Positions 39,345 to 48,830 are shown, counted from the stretch's first letter. The stretch: 64,000 nucleotides of DNA from Clostridium sp. JN-1 (GCF_003718715.1 NZ_CP033465.1:2418001-2482000); one strand, 5' to 3'. Notes: generated from the letters alone by a model not told the origin. Numbers and translations: made by a program.

Positions 39345-40168
39345 TATTCTTCACCTCCAATTTCTTTTAAAGCTATATCACATTGTTCTTGGTTTGGTGC
39401 AGAACCATGCCATCCAACTTGATTTTCCATATATGATACGCCTTTACCTTTTATAGTTTTACATACCACCATAGTTGGTTTTCCTTTAGTCTTTTTAGCT
39501 TGTTCTACAGCGTCAATTATCTGTTCAAAATTGTGTCCGTCAATCTCTATAACATTCCATCTAAATGCCTTAAATTTATCTGTTATTGGTTCAGCTGACA
39601 TAACTTCTTCACATGGTCCATCAATTTGAAGTCCATTATGGTCAACAAAAGCTGTAAGATTATCTAATTTATATTGAGCTGCTGCCATGGAAGCTTCCCA
39701 AACTTGACCTTCCTCAAGTTCTCCATCTCCTAATAAAGTATATACTCTATAATCTTTTCCATCTAACTTTCCAGCTATAGCCATTCCAACAGCTGCTGAA
39801 ATTCCCTGTCCTAATGAACCTGTAGACATATCTACTCCGCGAACTTCATTCATATTAGGATGTCCTTGTAAATTAGAATTAATCTTTCTTAAAGTCATTA
39901 ACTCCTTAGCTTCAAAAAATCCCCTTCTGCAAAGTGTACTATATAATGCTGGTGCTGCATGACCTTTTGAGAGTACAAATCTATCCCTATTTAGATCTCT
40001 TGGATTTTCTGGGTCAACGTTCATTTCATTAAAATACAATGCAGTTAAAATTTCTACAGCAGATAATGAACCGCCTGGATGACCTGAAGCAGATTCCGTT
40101 AACATAGTTATTATATCTTTTCTAATAACCTTAGCTATTTGAGTTAGTTCTTCTACACTTTTTTTCAA
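39344..40168 (-). CDS. Transketolase, N-terminal (thiamine diphosphate) subunit
   Basis: 274 residues. SASGHPGGSLSAVEILTALY, DRFVLSKGHAAPALYS, MSTGSLGQGISAAVGMAIAG and the ThDP motif LGDGELEEGQVWEA with DHNGLQIDG identify the cofactor-binding half. The split arrangement is common in clostridia. It is the first gene of a two-gene operon. Confidence 0.96.
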   Translation of the reverse strand: MKKSVEELTQIAKVIRKDIITMLTESASGHPGGSLSAVEILTALYFNEMNVDPENPRDLNRDRFVLSKGHAAPALYSTLCRRGFFEAKELMTLRKINSNLQGHPNMNEVRGVDMSTGSLGQGISAAVGMAIAGKLDGKDYRVYTLLGDGELEEGQVWEASMAAAQYKLDNLTAFVDHNGLQIDGPCEEVMSAEPITDKFKAFRWNVIEIDGHNFEQIIDAVEQAKKTKGKPTMVVCKTIKGKGVSYMENQVGWHGSAPNQEQCDIALKEIGGEE

Positions 40169-40255
40169 AGTTTCAACCTCCTTAAAATATATAATCAGTT
40201 ACTATTCTATCACAAAAAAAATTTTTTATATATATACCTGGGATTTTGCCCATAA

Positions 40256-40286
40256 AAATAAGGGTTTATAACATAAACCCTTATTT
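40256..40286 (-). terminator. Terminator after mazF
   Basis: AAATAAGGGTTTAT (40256-40269) pairs perfectly with ATAAACCCTTATTT (40273-40286), 9 bp after the mazF stop on the minus strand. Confidence 0.7.
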
Positions 40287-40294
40287 AAAACTTG

Positions 40295-40645
40295 CTATTG
40301 TAACCCTATACTTATCAAAAGTGCATCATCAACTTTTTTCATATCTGACTCTGTCATATGGCCTATCTTTTCTTTTAATCTTCTCTTATCTAGAGTTCTT
40401 ATCTGTTCCAGCAAAACTACAGAATCTTTATTAAGTCCATAAGCTTCTGATGAAATTTCTACATGCGTAGGAAGTTTTGCCTTATTTATCTGTGAAGTAA
40501 TTGCCGCTATTATTACAGTGGGACTGTATTTATTGCCTACATCGTTTTGAATGATTATTACAGGTCTTATCCCACCTTGTTCAGAGCCGACTACAGGGCT
40601 TAAATCAGCATAAAATATATCTCCTCTTTTCACTATCGTTGTCAT
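40295..40645 (-). CDS. mazF: MazF/EndoA-family mRNA interferase toxin
   Basis: 116 residues from the ATG at 40645, giving [20 protein letters not shown] and the same length as B. subtilis EndoA; a longer frame to 40678 is improbable. [15 protein letters not shown] and [18 protein letters not shown] carry the catalytic arginine and threonine/serine residues. It is a sequence-specific ribonuclease neutralised by the partner encoded upstream. The start lies inside the antitoxin gene (41-bp overlap). The alr-mazE-mazF order matches bacilli. Confidence 0.95.
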   Translation of the reverse strand: MTTIVKRGDIFYADLSPVVGSEQGGIRPVIIIQNDVGNKYSPTVIIAAITSQINKAKLPTHVEISSEAYGLNKDSVVLLEQIRTLDKRRLKEKIGHMTESDMKKVDDALLISIGLQ

Positions 40646-40925
40646 CTGCCAAATCACTCTCCGAAAGCTTCGCTTCATATTCTTTTAATTCCTTCATATC
40701 GCTCGCAAAGCCCATTTCTGCAAATTCCAAATTAAGTTTCGCCATTTCCTTGTAACCACTTTCCATTTGCTCTATTATACTTAACCTTTTTTTCTCTTTA
40801 ATATATAATATGATAGTTTCCCTAATAAATTCACTTCTTTTTTTGCAATCTTCTTTTAGTGCCTTATTAAATTCATTGTAAAGTGTTTCTGAGAGGTCAA
40901 CCACTAATCTTTTTGAATTTGACAT
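40605..40925 (-). CDS. mazE: MazE-type ribbon-helix-helix antitoxin
   Basis: 106 residues. The N-terminal RHH fold ([33 protein letters not shown]) would bind operator DNA as a dimer, and the acidic C-terminal tail ([18 protein letters not shown]) would occupy the toxin active site. AGGAGGT precedes the ATG. The C-terminal tail is longer than EndoAI of B. subtilis (93 residues) and ends with an out-of-place-looking RRYILC, encoded by the overlap with mazF. The 295-bp spacer to alr holds a CTCCGT/ACGGAG hairpin (about 41122-41143). Confidence 0.9.
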   Translation of the reverse strand: MSNSKRLVVDLSETLYNEFNKALKEDCKKRSEFIRETIILYIKEKKRLSIIEQMESGYKEMAKLNLEFAEMGFASDMKELKEYEAKLSESDLADDNDSEKRRYILC

Positions 40926-41220
40926 ATAAAAATTAATACCTCCTATTAACTTAAGCGAGAATATACATATTTAAATTATATAACCAAAATTACAAGCCTG
41001 TCAAAGAAAATATCTTTATTTTCTCCATTTTTCTACTTGTAACTTGATGTATAATTTACTTATATTACAATTTATTTATGCTATGTATTCTGAGATTAAA
41101 ATAATATAATATGTATTTCTCCGTACTAAATTAACGGAGGCTATATTTTTTAATAATATTAATAACGATAGAATTTAACCATATTATTATAATATACATT
41201 ATAATAATATTATATACATC

Positions 41221-42381
41221 TTAAATGTAATTTCTAACCTTAACTACCTTTCCACCTTTAATATAAACTCTAGGTACCCTCTTACTTACCATACACAATA
41301 TCTCATAATTTATAGTGCCAAGTATAGGTGCTATATCGTCAGCATCAAATTTTAAATTTCCTGAACTGCCCATAAGTATGACTTCATCCCCAGCCTTTAC
41401 ATCTCCAGCATCAGTGACATCAACCATACATTGATCCATGCATATGTTTCCAACTACAGGAGCAAATTTTCCATTAATTATTACCTTCGCCTTTCCAGAC
41501 ATCATTCTAGTATAACCATCAGCGTACCCAACTGGCAAAGTTGCAATTAAACTTTCTCTTTCAGTTCTAAACTTTCTTCCATAACTAATGTACTCGCCTT
41601 TTCCAAGTTTTTTAACATGCATTACATTTGCCTTCCATGTCATAATAGGTTTGATATCAAGCTCATTTTTGTCAACTTCAGTTGATGGATAATATCCATA
41701 TAATATTATACCTGGCCTTGAAGCATCAAAATGAGTTTTTGGTAATTCCATTATAGCAGCACTATTAGCAATATCCTTCATATTAATTTTAACTTGTCTT
41801 TCCATAAGTGCATCATAAAACCAATTATATTTTTCAAACTGCATATTTGAATATTCCTTGTTCAATTCATCTGCAGTACAAAAATGTGAAAACAAACCTT
41901 CTATTTCTATATTAGGAAGTTTACTAATTTTACAAACTTCATTAACGCCGTCCTCATTTGGTAAAAATCCTATTCTTCCCATACCAGTATCAACAGCTAC
42001 ATGAATTTTAACTGTTTTATTCATACGCTTAGCATCATTGGACAGCTTAAATGCATATTCGTAAGAAGATACTGCTGGTTCAATATCATATTTTATCAAT
42101 TCTTCATTTAAAGTATCTGGAGTGAGTCCAAGTATCATTATATGTTTATCAATGCCGTTTTTTCTAAGTTGTATACCTTCACTTAACACCGCAACAGCTA
42201 ATCTGTCAATACCATTTTCTAAGAGAGTTTGTACTACATCCAATACGCCGTGGCCATACGCATCTGCTTTAACAACCCCTATTAATTCTTTTGAATTGGA
42301 TTTTTTTCGTATACTTTTTACATTATAAGCAAGCTTATCTAAGTCAACTTCCATCCAAGTAGGTCTAAAATTTTTAAACAT
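41221..42381 (-). CDS. alr: Alanine racemase
   Basis: 386 residues. The PLP lysine is in VVKADAYGHG near the N-terminus, VDTGMGRIGF and the C-terminal catalytic tyrosine in GKGEYISYGRKF, followed by PVGYADGY and GNICMDQCMVDVT. It interconverts L- and D-alanine, supplying D-Ala for peptidoglycan; in spore formers it can also affect germination. The gerS-like gene is directly upstream on the same strand (104 bp), and mazEF lies downstream. Confidence 0.96.
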   Translation of the reverse strand: MFKNFRPTWMEVDLDKLAYNVKSIRKKSNSKELIGVVKADAYGHGVLDVVQTLLENGIDRLAVAVLSEGIQLRKNGIDKHIMILGLTPDTLNEELIKYDIEPAVSSYEYAFKLSNDAKRMNKTVKIHVAVDTGMGRIGFLPNEDGVNEVCKISKLPNIEIEGLFSHFCTADELNKEYSNMQFEKYNWFYDALMERQVKINMKDIANSAAIMELPKTHFDASRPGIILYGYYPSTEVDKNELDIKPIMTWKANVMHVKKLGKGEYISYGRKFRTERESLIATLPVGYADGYTRMMSGKAKVIINGKFAPVVGNICMDQCMVDVTDAGDVKAGDEVILMGSSGNLKFDADDIAPILGTINYEILCMVSKRVPRVYIKGGKVVKVRNYI

Positions 42382-42485
42382 AATAAATACATCACCTTTC
42401 CTAAAACTATCTTGTTAACATATTGTTTAAATTTTCCAAAAATTTAAATTAAAATTGGAACTAAAATTTGAACTTATCAATTCTT

Positions 42486-43091
42486 TTATTTAGTCTCAAA
42501 AATCTGCTGGTTTAATTTTATATTAGGCTGAAATGATGAATACTCTACCTTAATGTCTTCTTTGCCGCTAGAATTGTAAATGTATAAGTATTGAGGTACT
42601 TTATCTGACGTTCTAATGTATAAATTAGCATTATTGATGTTTTTATTATTGCCTGGAATGTCCAAATGTACAACTTGATACTCTTGTCCATTTAAACTTT
42701 TAAATGAACTCTTTATATTTTCATCTGTGTATAATAAATTTATGTAATATGAGACAAAAGCTAATTTAAATATACTATCGGAATCTTCTTGAGTGTTATA
42801 AAATGAATTGTTTTTTAAATCTTTTATAAATACCATGTCATCTTTATATATAAAAATTCTACTATCGCCAAGCTCAAACCTGCTGCCGTACATCTTATCA
42901 TAAGATTGCTTTCCGCTGTAAGTTATTACTTGTTTATCGTTTTTCATGCTTATATTTACATTACAAGTATAACTATCTAAGTTTCTAATGTACTTCAAAT
43001 TTTCTTCAATATCCTTACCTTTATTATTGCACCCAATTTGAAATATTGCAATTATAAAACATAAAATAATTAATAATAATCTTTTTTTCAC
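42486..43091 (-). CDS. LolA-fold lipoprotein, GerS-like
   Basis: 201 residues from the GTG at 43091 (GGAGG six bases upstream); the longer frame has no RBS. The signal peptide VKKRLLLIILCFIIAIF ends in a lipobox-like QIGC, so it is an anchored lipoprotein. The mature part is a single beta-rich domain (YTCNVNISMKNDKQVITYSG, KVPQYLYIYNSSG) of the LolA/MucB type. In C. difficile the germination lipoprotein gerS is in an operon with alr2, the same neighbourhood as here, so a spore-cortex role is a reasonable inference. Confidence 0.75.
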   Translation of the reverse strand: MKKRLLLIILCFIIAIFQIGCNNKGKDIEENLKYIRNLDSYTCNVNISMKNDKQVITYSGKQSYDKMYGSRFELGDSRIFIYKDDMVFIKDLKNNSFYNTQEDSDSIFKLAFVSYYINLLYTDENIKSSFKSLNGQEYQVVHLDIPGNNKNINNANLYIRTSDKVPQYLYIYNSSGKEDIKVEYSSFQPNIKLNQQIFETK

Positions 43092-43212
43092 ACCATTCCT
43101 CCAACACAAATTACTAGAATGTTCTTATTAAAAATGCTTACAAAAGCTTAATTTAATTTTATATTATTAATATATTATGCTGCATCTTTTTATATTCTAA
43201 GCATAAATTATT

Positions 43213-44712
43213 TTAATCTTGAAGTTCTTTAATTACAAATGGAATTTTGTCAAGCATATAACTTGCATTAACAGAGTACATATTTTTTGATAACTTTTCT
43301 CCACAATACCCATGTATAAATGCTCCTAAACATGCAGCTTTCATAGGTTCATATCCCTGTCCAGCAAGCGATACTATAATACCAGTTAATAGGTCGCCCA
43401 TTCCTCCTGAAGCCATTGAACTGTTGCCAGTAGGATTTATAGCTAATTTGTATCCATCAGTAATCACAGTATTATATCCTTTTAAAAGTACTACTACATT
43501 ATTGTCTTTAGCAAATTTCCTTGAAACTTCTATTCTATTTTGATTTATATAATCTACACTGAGCCCCGTTATTCTAGACATTTCTCCAGCATGCGGTGTA
43601 ATTATAAACTTGCATTTTTTATTTTTAAATGTATCAAGTTTTCCCTGCAAAACATTTATACCATCTGCATCTATGACAATCGTCTTTTCATAATTATCCA
43701 CAATTTTCTTTAATAAATTGTAAGTAGTTTTACTACTGCCGAGACCCGGACCGAAAGCTAAAGCATCACTCTTTTTTAAAAGCTCAAATACCCTTTGATC
43801 TTCATCAAGTGAAATTGTCATAGCTTCAACTAATTTAGAAGACAATATACCTTGAATTTCTCTACTGCAGCATAAAGTTACAAGTCCTGAACCACTTCTA
43901 ACTGCACCCTGCGTACATATATAAGCTGCTCCTGTAAATCCCAGGGAGCCTGAAAAAATCATAACTCTGCCATAATCACCTTTATGACAGTATTTGTTTC
44001 TAACTTTTAAATTATTCTTTATCATTTCATGATTTAGTATAAAATCATCTTGAGTAAACTTGTCTACTGCTAATTTAGGTATTCCTATACTTTCTACAAT
44101 CACATCTCCTGTAAATTCATCTGCACCATAATTTAAGAATCCCCTCTTATAGAGTTCGAAAGTTACAGTCTTATCTGCCCTAATACAATTTCCAAGTATC
44201 TTCCCAGTATCACTTTCAAATCCAGATGGAGCATCTATTGATACAGTATACCTGCTATTTTGATTAATTAAAGATACTGCAGAATCAAAGATACCTTGAA
44301 TATCCCTTGAAAGTCCCGTACCAAACATTGCATCTACAACAACTTCAGTTTGAAGTATACTAGTTTTTAAAATATCTATATCATTTAAGCTATTTATGTT
44401 AACTACACTTACTCCAATATTTGTAAGTATATCATAATTAGTCTTACAGTCATTACTCATGCCGCCGCTATTTCCAATTAAAAATACCTGTACATCCTTT
44501 TTATTAACAAGTAGATGCCTTGCCACTGCAAATCCATCACCGCCGTTATTACCTTTTGCGCAAACTACACAAAATTTATTGAATTTATCTAAATTTATAT
44601 TTTCTACAACCTTTAAAGCTGCATTTTCCATAAGAACTATCCCCGGTATTTTTAATTCATTTATACAATAACTATCTATTTTCCTCACAGTCTTTACAGC
44701 TGCAATCTTCAA
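43213..44712 (-). CDS. nnr: Bifunctional NAD(P)HX epimerase / ADP-dependent NAD(P)HX dehydratase
   Basis: 499 residues from the TTG at 44712, with GGAGG 9 nt upstream, giving MKIAAVKTVRKID; a TTG at 44721 abuts the RBS. Residues about 1-210 are the epimerase (CAKGNNGGDGFAVARHLL, SIDAPSGFESDTG); about 220-499 the ribokinase-like dehydratase (GRVMIFSGSLGFTGA, AFGPGLGSSKTT, ITPHAGEMSRITG, GNSSMASGGMGDLLTG). It repairs hydrated NADH and NADPH. The 5' end overlaps acpS by about 41 bp, as in many Firmicutes. Confidence 0.95.
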   Translation of the reverse strand: MKIAAVKTVRKIDSYCINELKIPGIVLMENAALKVVENINLDKFNKFCVVCAKGNNGGDGFAVARHLLVNKKDVQVFLIGNSGGMSNDCKTNYDILTNIGVSVVNINSLNDIDILKTSILQTEVVVDAMFGTGLSRDIQGIFDSAVSLINQNSRYTVSIDAPSGFESDTGKILGNCIRADKTVTFELYKRGFLNYGADEFTGDVIVESIGIPKLAVDKFTQDDFILNHEMIKNNLKVRNKYCHKGDYGRVMIFSGSLGFTGAAYICTQGAVRSGSGLVTLCCSREIQGILSSKLVEAMTISLDEDQRVFELLKKSDALAFGPGLGSSKTTYNLLKKIVDNYEKTIVIDADGINVLQGKLDTFKNKKCKFIITPHAGEMSRITGLSVDYINQNRIEVSRKFAKDNNVVVLLKGYNTVITDGYKLAINPTGNSSMASGGMGDLLTGIIVSLAGQGYEPMKAACLGAFIHGYCGEKLSKNMYSVNASYMLDKIPFVIKELQD

Positions 44713-45088
44713 TTTTATCAACCTCCATTACAGCATATGCCACAGCATTATCTATACCATGCGATATACTTACATGAATTTTATAATTTTGATATTTTTG
44801 TGCTATCAATTTTGCCTTTCCCTTTAATATAACAGTAGGCTTACCTGAAGCCGTTCTGTCAATTTCTATATCCTTAAGTTCAAATCCACTGAACCCAGTG
44901 CCCAGTGCTTTAGACACTGCTTCTTTAGCTGCAAACCTTCCAGCTACAAATTCAGGTCTTAATTTTCTCACTTTAAAATATTCAATTTCGTTTTTAGAAA
45001 AATTTTTTTCTAAAAAATTCGAATGTTTATCTAGCACTTCACTTACTCTCCTAATTTCAACTATATCAATTCCAACACCAAATATCAC
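44672..45088 (-). CDS. acpS: Holo-acyl-carrier-protein synthase
   Basis: 138 residues starting at GTG (GGGGG 8 nt upstream). FGVGIDIVEIRRV and GRFAAKEAVSKALGTGF hold the magnesium and CoA-binding residues, and HVSISHGIDNAVAYAV closes the fold. It transfers 4'-phosphopantetheine to ACP. The C-terminus ends in a cysteine-rich tail (CSCKDCEENR) produced by the overlap with nnr. Confidence 0.95.
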   Translation of the reverse strand: MIFGVGIDIVEIRRVSEVLDKHSNFLEKNFSKNEIEYFKVRKLRPEFVAGRFAAKEAVSKALGTGFSGFELKDIEIDRTASGKPTVILKGKAKLIAQKYQNYKIHVSISHGIDNAVAYAVMEVDKIEDCSCKDCEENR

Positions 45089-45164
45089 AATGTATCACCC
45101 CCATATCTATTATAATAGATTAAAACTTATCATTTTAAAAGTTAAATTTAAATTTATCATATTA

Positions 45165-45204
45165 CATAAAATAAAAAGAGGAATCATCCTCTTCTTATTT
45201 TATG
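45165..45204. terminator. Terminator between DUF6514 gene and acpS
   Basis: CATAAAATAAAAAGAGGA (45165-45182) pairs with TCCTCTTCTTATTTTATG (45187-45204). It starts six bases after the DUF6514 stop on the minus strand; A/T flanks suit both directions. Confidence 0.7.
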
Positions 45205-45209
45205 CACCA

Positions 45210-45560
45210 TTAATAATTAATGCACATGTTTACTTTATCTTCAAAATCTACTACATACTCATCAATATATTCTCCAAGTACATCTATTAAATGTATGGGA
45301 GATACATTATTATTATATAAAAGCTTAAACAAATTATACACTTTGTACTTCTGCGGACTTATATTTTTAACAAAATCGCTTTCTGTATTTATGATCTTAT
45401 CATCTATTAAGTCTTGTCTTTCAACTTCTATGCCGTAACACTCTAACTCTATAGGCTGCATCTTGTATGTAATCAATACATTATTCTTTGTCAGCTTATA
45501 GATATATTTATACTTTATCCTCTCAGACTCGTTAATCTTCATCAAACTTTCTATTACCAT
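45210..45560 (-). CDS. DUF6514-family protein
   Basis: 116 residues, no signal or membrane segment. ITYKMQPIELECYGIEVER and ISPQKYKVYNLFKLLYNNN followed by SPIHLIDVLGEYID resemble the clostridial DUF6514 family as I remember it. Function unknown. GGGGGGAG lies six bases before the ATG. It is a single gene between BrkB and acpS with its own terminator. Confidence 0.7.
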   Translation of the reverse strand: MVIESLMKINESERIKYKYIYKLTKNNVLITYKMQPIELECYGIEVERQDLIDDKIINTESDFVKNISPQKYKVYNLFKLLYNNNVSPIHLIDVLGEYIDEYVVDFEDKVNMCINY

Positions 45561-45780
45561 ACTTTTCTCCCCCCCATAAATAAGTGATGGTGTAAAATAA
45601 TATTATCACAATACTCAGAAAAAATATGTCATTTCATGATAAGCAAAACTATAAGATTATCTTTCTTATATGACATTAAAAATCATCTATTATCACTTCT
45701 ATCAACTTTAATATTTTCTTAATACAACTATTTACTTTTTTTTAATAAAACCTTCTGTCGAAATTGAAAACTATTTAAGT

Positions 45781-46608
45781 TTAAGTTTTTGTTCCACATT
45801 TTGAAATTAATATAGCATTTAATTCTCCGCCTGAAATTATTATAGTTGCTCCAAGAAAAAACCAACTTAAAAGTGCAATAACTGCACCTATACTTCCATA
45901 TACTTTAGAATAATTGGTAAAGTTATTGACATAGTATGCAAATATCATAGATGCTGCAATTAATCCAATAGTTGCAAAAAAAGATCCGGGCATAACTTCA
46001 TGCCATGTAAGTCTTCTACTTGGAGTGTAATGATATAATGAAGCAAAAATAAATATAGTAGTTAAAATAGATATTACATATCTTGCTGCATCCCATAAAA
46101 CTTTAAACTCTTGTGAAAAACCATACCTATATGCAATTGAATTTCCAACTATTTGTCCTAATACTAAAAAAAATATTAAAGTAAGTATTACAATTGTCAG
46201 TTCAAATGTGAATAATATGCTTATTAACTTTACCACAAAAAAATTTCTGTTTTCCCGCTCATCATATGCCTTATTAAGTGCCTTTATAACTGCATCAAAT
46301 CCCGATGACATTGACCATATAGTAAAAATCAAACTAAATGACATCAAACTTGCATTTTTTGTATCGACAACCTCAATAACTATGTTTTTAATTAATTCCA
46401 AAGTATCCTTTGGCAAAAGTCTATTTAATCCTGCTAATACATCTCCGCTTTCCACAGGACTATATCCTATCATTGTCATGAGAAATATCATAAAAGGGAA
46501 AAATGCAAATATAAATCCATATGCCAATTGTGAGGATAAAGCCAATACATCATCATCATTAAATCTAAAAATCACATTTTTAATACATTTAGTCGTTAAA
46601 CTTTTCAC
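45781..46608 (-). CDS. YihY/BrkB-family inner-membrane protein
   Basis: 275 residues from the GTG at 46608 (AGGAGG five bases upstream); a TTG at 46623 would sit on the RBS. About six membrane helices. Family segments: ALSSQLAYGFIFAFFPFMIF, FTIWSMSSGFDAVIKALNKAYD, YHYTPSRRLTWHEVMPGSFF and YGSIGAVIALLSWFFLGA. The family is widespread, was once mis-annotated as RNase BN, and has no agreed function. It is read away from the plus-strand secreted protein, with repeat copy A3 in between. Confidence 0.9.
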   Translation of the reverse strand: MKSLTTKCIKNVIFRFNDDDVLALSSQLAYGFIFAFFPFMIFLMTMIGYSPVESGDVLAGLNRLLPKDTLELIKNIVIEVVDTKNASLMSFSLIFTIWSMSSGFDAVIKALNKAYDERENRNFFVVKLISILFTFELTIVILTLIFFLVLGQIVGNSIAYRYGFSQEFKVLWDAARYVISILTTIFIFASLYHYTPSRRLTWHEVMPGSFFATIGLIAASMIFAYYVNNFTNYSKVYGSIGAVIALLSWFFLGATIIISGGELNAILISKCGTKT

Positions 46609-46680
46609 CTTTTCCTCCTGCAAAATACTTTATTGATTACTCTAAAATATTATGTGTAAATTTTACAAATTAAATACCTT

Positions 46681-46815
46681 AAAACCAGAGGACAGAGGAC
46701 AGAGAAGGTTGATTTTTCTCCGCTGCGCTGCAAAAAATCAACCTTCATTGTCCTATGTCCTATGTCCTCTGGTTTTGTGTCCTCTGTCCTATGTCCTCTT
46801 TTTCTTGTCCTCTGA
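46681..46815. repeat. Repeat family A, copy 3 (compact, most symmetrical)
   Basis: AAAACCAGAGGACA plus 7-mers and AAGGTTGATTTTT (46681-46717) are inverted as AAAAATCAACCTT, TGTCCTA/TGTCCTC units and TCTGGTTTT (46732-46776) around a CTCCGCTGCGCTGC loop. Extra 7-mers continue to 46815. It lies between divergent genes, just upstream of the promoter of the secreted protein. Confidence 0.85.
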
Positions 46816-46828
46816 ATATTAAGGAATG

Positions 46829-46857
46829 TTGAAATTAATCTGGAATTATAGTAAAAT
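46829..46857 (+). promoter_or_regulatory. Promoter of the secreted Ig/peptidase-like gene
   Basis: -35 TTGAAA (46829-46834), 17-base spacer, -10 TAAAAT (46852-46857), 41 bases before the TTG start, with AAAGGAGG in between. Looks like a vegetative sigma-A promoter. Confidence 0.6.
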
Positions 46858-46898
46858 TATATAATATGTTTAATTTTTATAGAAAGGAGGAATAACGA

Positions 46899-48212
46899 TT
46901 GATTAAAAACTTTAAGAAGTTCTTACTGTTTGTATTTGTTATTGCATTTTACCAATTAAACTCACACAATTTAGTACTAGCTAGTGATGCTTCAAATACA
47001 CAAGTAACTTCAAGCTCTGCCATAGTTGCAGCACAAACTGTAGATAAATCTAATACATCACAAAGCACAACTACTTCTGCAATGGTTACAGCACAAACTG
47101 CAGATAAATCTAATACACCACAAAATACAACTACTTCTGCAATAGCTCAAAATAGTAATTCCTCAACAGTGAAGGATTCCACCAGTAATCCTGTAAGGGA
47201 AATTGACAGCGTAAGCAATGTAGATGTAAATAAAAAATGGACAATAGTATTAAGTCAGCCAGTAGATATATCTTCAGCAAAAAACAGCATAAAAGTTATA
47301 GATAAAAAAACTAATAATAAAGTTCCAATAGATATTTCAATAAGTAATCAAGGTTTGGAAGTAAATGTTTCAGTATCTGATAAATATAATCCTAAAAGTG
47401 ATTATCAGTTGTTTATAGATGCAAATTTAGTTTCTAAATACAATAAGCATCTGCCACAATCTGTAAGTATGAATTTTAAAACTGATTCATCAATAACTTC
47501 AATAGATGATTTGAATGTAACTATAAACCAATGCGGCGACTACAAATTGCCAACTACATTAACTGCAGCTATGTCGGATGGAGAAAAGAGACAAGTAAGC
47601 GTTACTTGGGACAAGCAAGTTAATACCGGAGCACCTGCAGGAAAATATGTATTCAAAGGCGATGTAAAAGGTTATCCCGTATTAGTAAAATTGAATTTGA
47701 CAATAAACCCTTTTGAAGGCGTGACTTCTATATCAAATTCATATAGAAATCAATCAAGTTTACAAGTCAGCCTTTATAATTATCTTATGAATGAAGATAA
47801 TAGACAATCTGTTGGAGCTAGAGCAATAGAGCTGCATGATGGGAGTACAAGCAATAACTGTGTATTTTTTGCAAGTGAAGCTTTAAGAAGAGCTGGTTTA
47901 ACATCATTACCTGAATATGTATGTAATACAGTTCAATTAACTAAAAAATTGTTATCTTATGGATGGCAAATATGTTATGATTTGTCAAAGTTACTTCCTG
48001 GTGACATTTGCTTTACTACTTCATATGGTAATGGTCCAACCCATACTTATACTTTTATGAAATGGTTAGACCCTAAGTCCTTTGATTATGCATATATATG
48101 TGACAATCAAGGAAATGAATATGGAGGAAGTCCATATCATCAGCGAAATATAGACTTTGCTACTTCTGCGAAGGACGCATTAGCTTATTTTATGTATTTA
48201 CCCTTAGCATAA
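46899..48212 (+). CDS. Secreted protein with Ig-like domains and C-terminal cysteine amidase/peptidase-like domain
   Basis: 437 residues, TTG start with AAAGGAGG upstream. Signal peptide (about 1-29, ending near LVLAS). Residues about 30-90 are a Ser/Thr-rich linker with two imperfect 20-residue repeats built on TSAMVTAQTADKSNT. About 105-195 resembles a Big_5/SbsA-type Ig domain (SNVDVNKKWTIVLSQPVDIS), about 200-272 a Big_4-like domain (VSVTWDKQVNTGAPAGKYVF). The end (about 310-437) has NNCVFFASEALRRAG, LLPGDICFT, GPTHTYTFMKW and YAYICDNQG: a Cys and His pattern like NlpC/P60 or CHAP amidases. Probably acts on the cell wall; enzyme class inferred. Confidence 0.75.
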   Translation: MIKNFKKFLLFVFVIAFYQLNSHNLVLASDASNTQVTSSSAIVAAQTVDKSNTSQSTTTSAMVTAQTADKSNTPQNTTTSAIAQNSNSSTVKDSTSNPVREIDSVSNVDVNKKWTIVLSQPVDISSAKNSIKVIDKKTNNKVPIDISISNQGLEVNVSVSDKYNPKSDYQLFIDANLVSKYNKHLPQSVSMNFKTDSSITSIDDLNVTINQCGDYKLPTTLTAAMSDGEKRQVSVTWDKQVNTGAPAGKYVFKGDVKGYPVLVKLNLTINPFEGVTSISNSYRNQSSLQVSLYNYLMNEDNRQSVGARAIELHDGSTSNNCVFFASEALRRAGLTSLPEYVCNTVQLTKKLLSYGWQICYDLSKLLPGDICFTTSYGNGPTHTYTFMKWLDPKSFDYAYICDNQGNEYGGSPYHQRNIDFATSAKDALAYFMYLPLA

Positions 48213-48242
48213 GTATAAAAATGTACATACTTTTTTATATTT

Positions 48243-48315
48243 GGACTACTGCATTAAGTAATTTAAATACAGCATGTTGTATAAATTACTTTCAGTGCAG
48301 CAATCCTATTTTTTT
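48243..48315 (+). terminator. Terminator after the secreted protein gene
   Basis: GGACTACTGCATTAAGTAA (48243-48261) pairs with TTACT..AGTGCAGCAATCC (48286-48306), followed by TATTTTTTT. It sits 30 bp after the stop. The AGTGCAGCAATCC arm also occurs near 7828-7840, so the hairpin may itself be a repeat. Confidence 0.7.
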
Positions 48316-48830
48316 GCTCTGTTTAATTTTCAAAAAATTAATAATTATCAAAATTTATATTGACTTTTACTTATAATTGATATATTATTAAATCAATCAA
48401 TAGTAACCTTAATACAAGATTAAACTTATAAATGCTAAATATGGTTAATCCATTTTTAGAATTAACGTTGTTGATTAAAGGCTATTATATTGATTAAATA
48501 ACTCAGGGATAGGAGTGATACCGCCAAACAATTTTAATTTAAATAGGGATTTAAATTCTATAGAAAGCAAAGGATTATACCAATGGGCATTTAAACTTTC
48601 ATTCAAAATTCATAAAACTTCTTTAGCTAATCCTGGTTCGTCATAATTAATCTTTTTTATAGATTTATTATAACTTTCTTAAAATAGTTATGAAAATTCC
48701 TATAATTCTACAATATTAAAGTACTTGAAATGAAATTAAGTATACAAATTATTTACTCTTCATTTAATAGAAAGGATTGATGAAAAAATTAATAAACTAA
48801 AAGATTATATTATCGAATCAGGACTTTTTT
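48316..48830. other. Gene-poor stretch with small unassigned frames
   Basis: No convincing gene. A plus-strand frame 48515-48646 (GTG start overlapping AGGAG; contains SKGLYQWAFKLSFKIHKT) and a short frame ending at about 48831 (ERIDEKINKLKDYIIESG) look like remnants. I cannot assign either. Otherwise the sequence is AT-rich filler. Confidence 0.4.

Noticed and set aside
45001-45020. AAATTTTTTTCTAAAAAATT tract in acpS as a frameshift site
   Set aside because: The acpS frame is intact through it, and its domains are complete.
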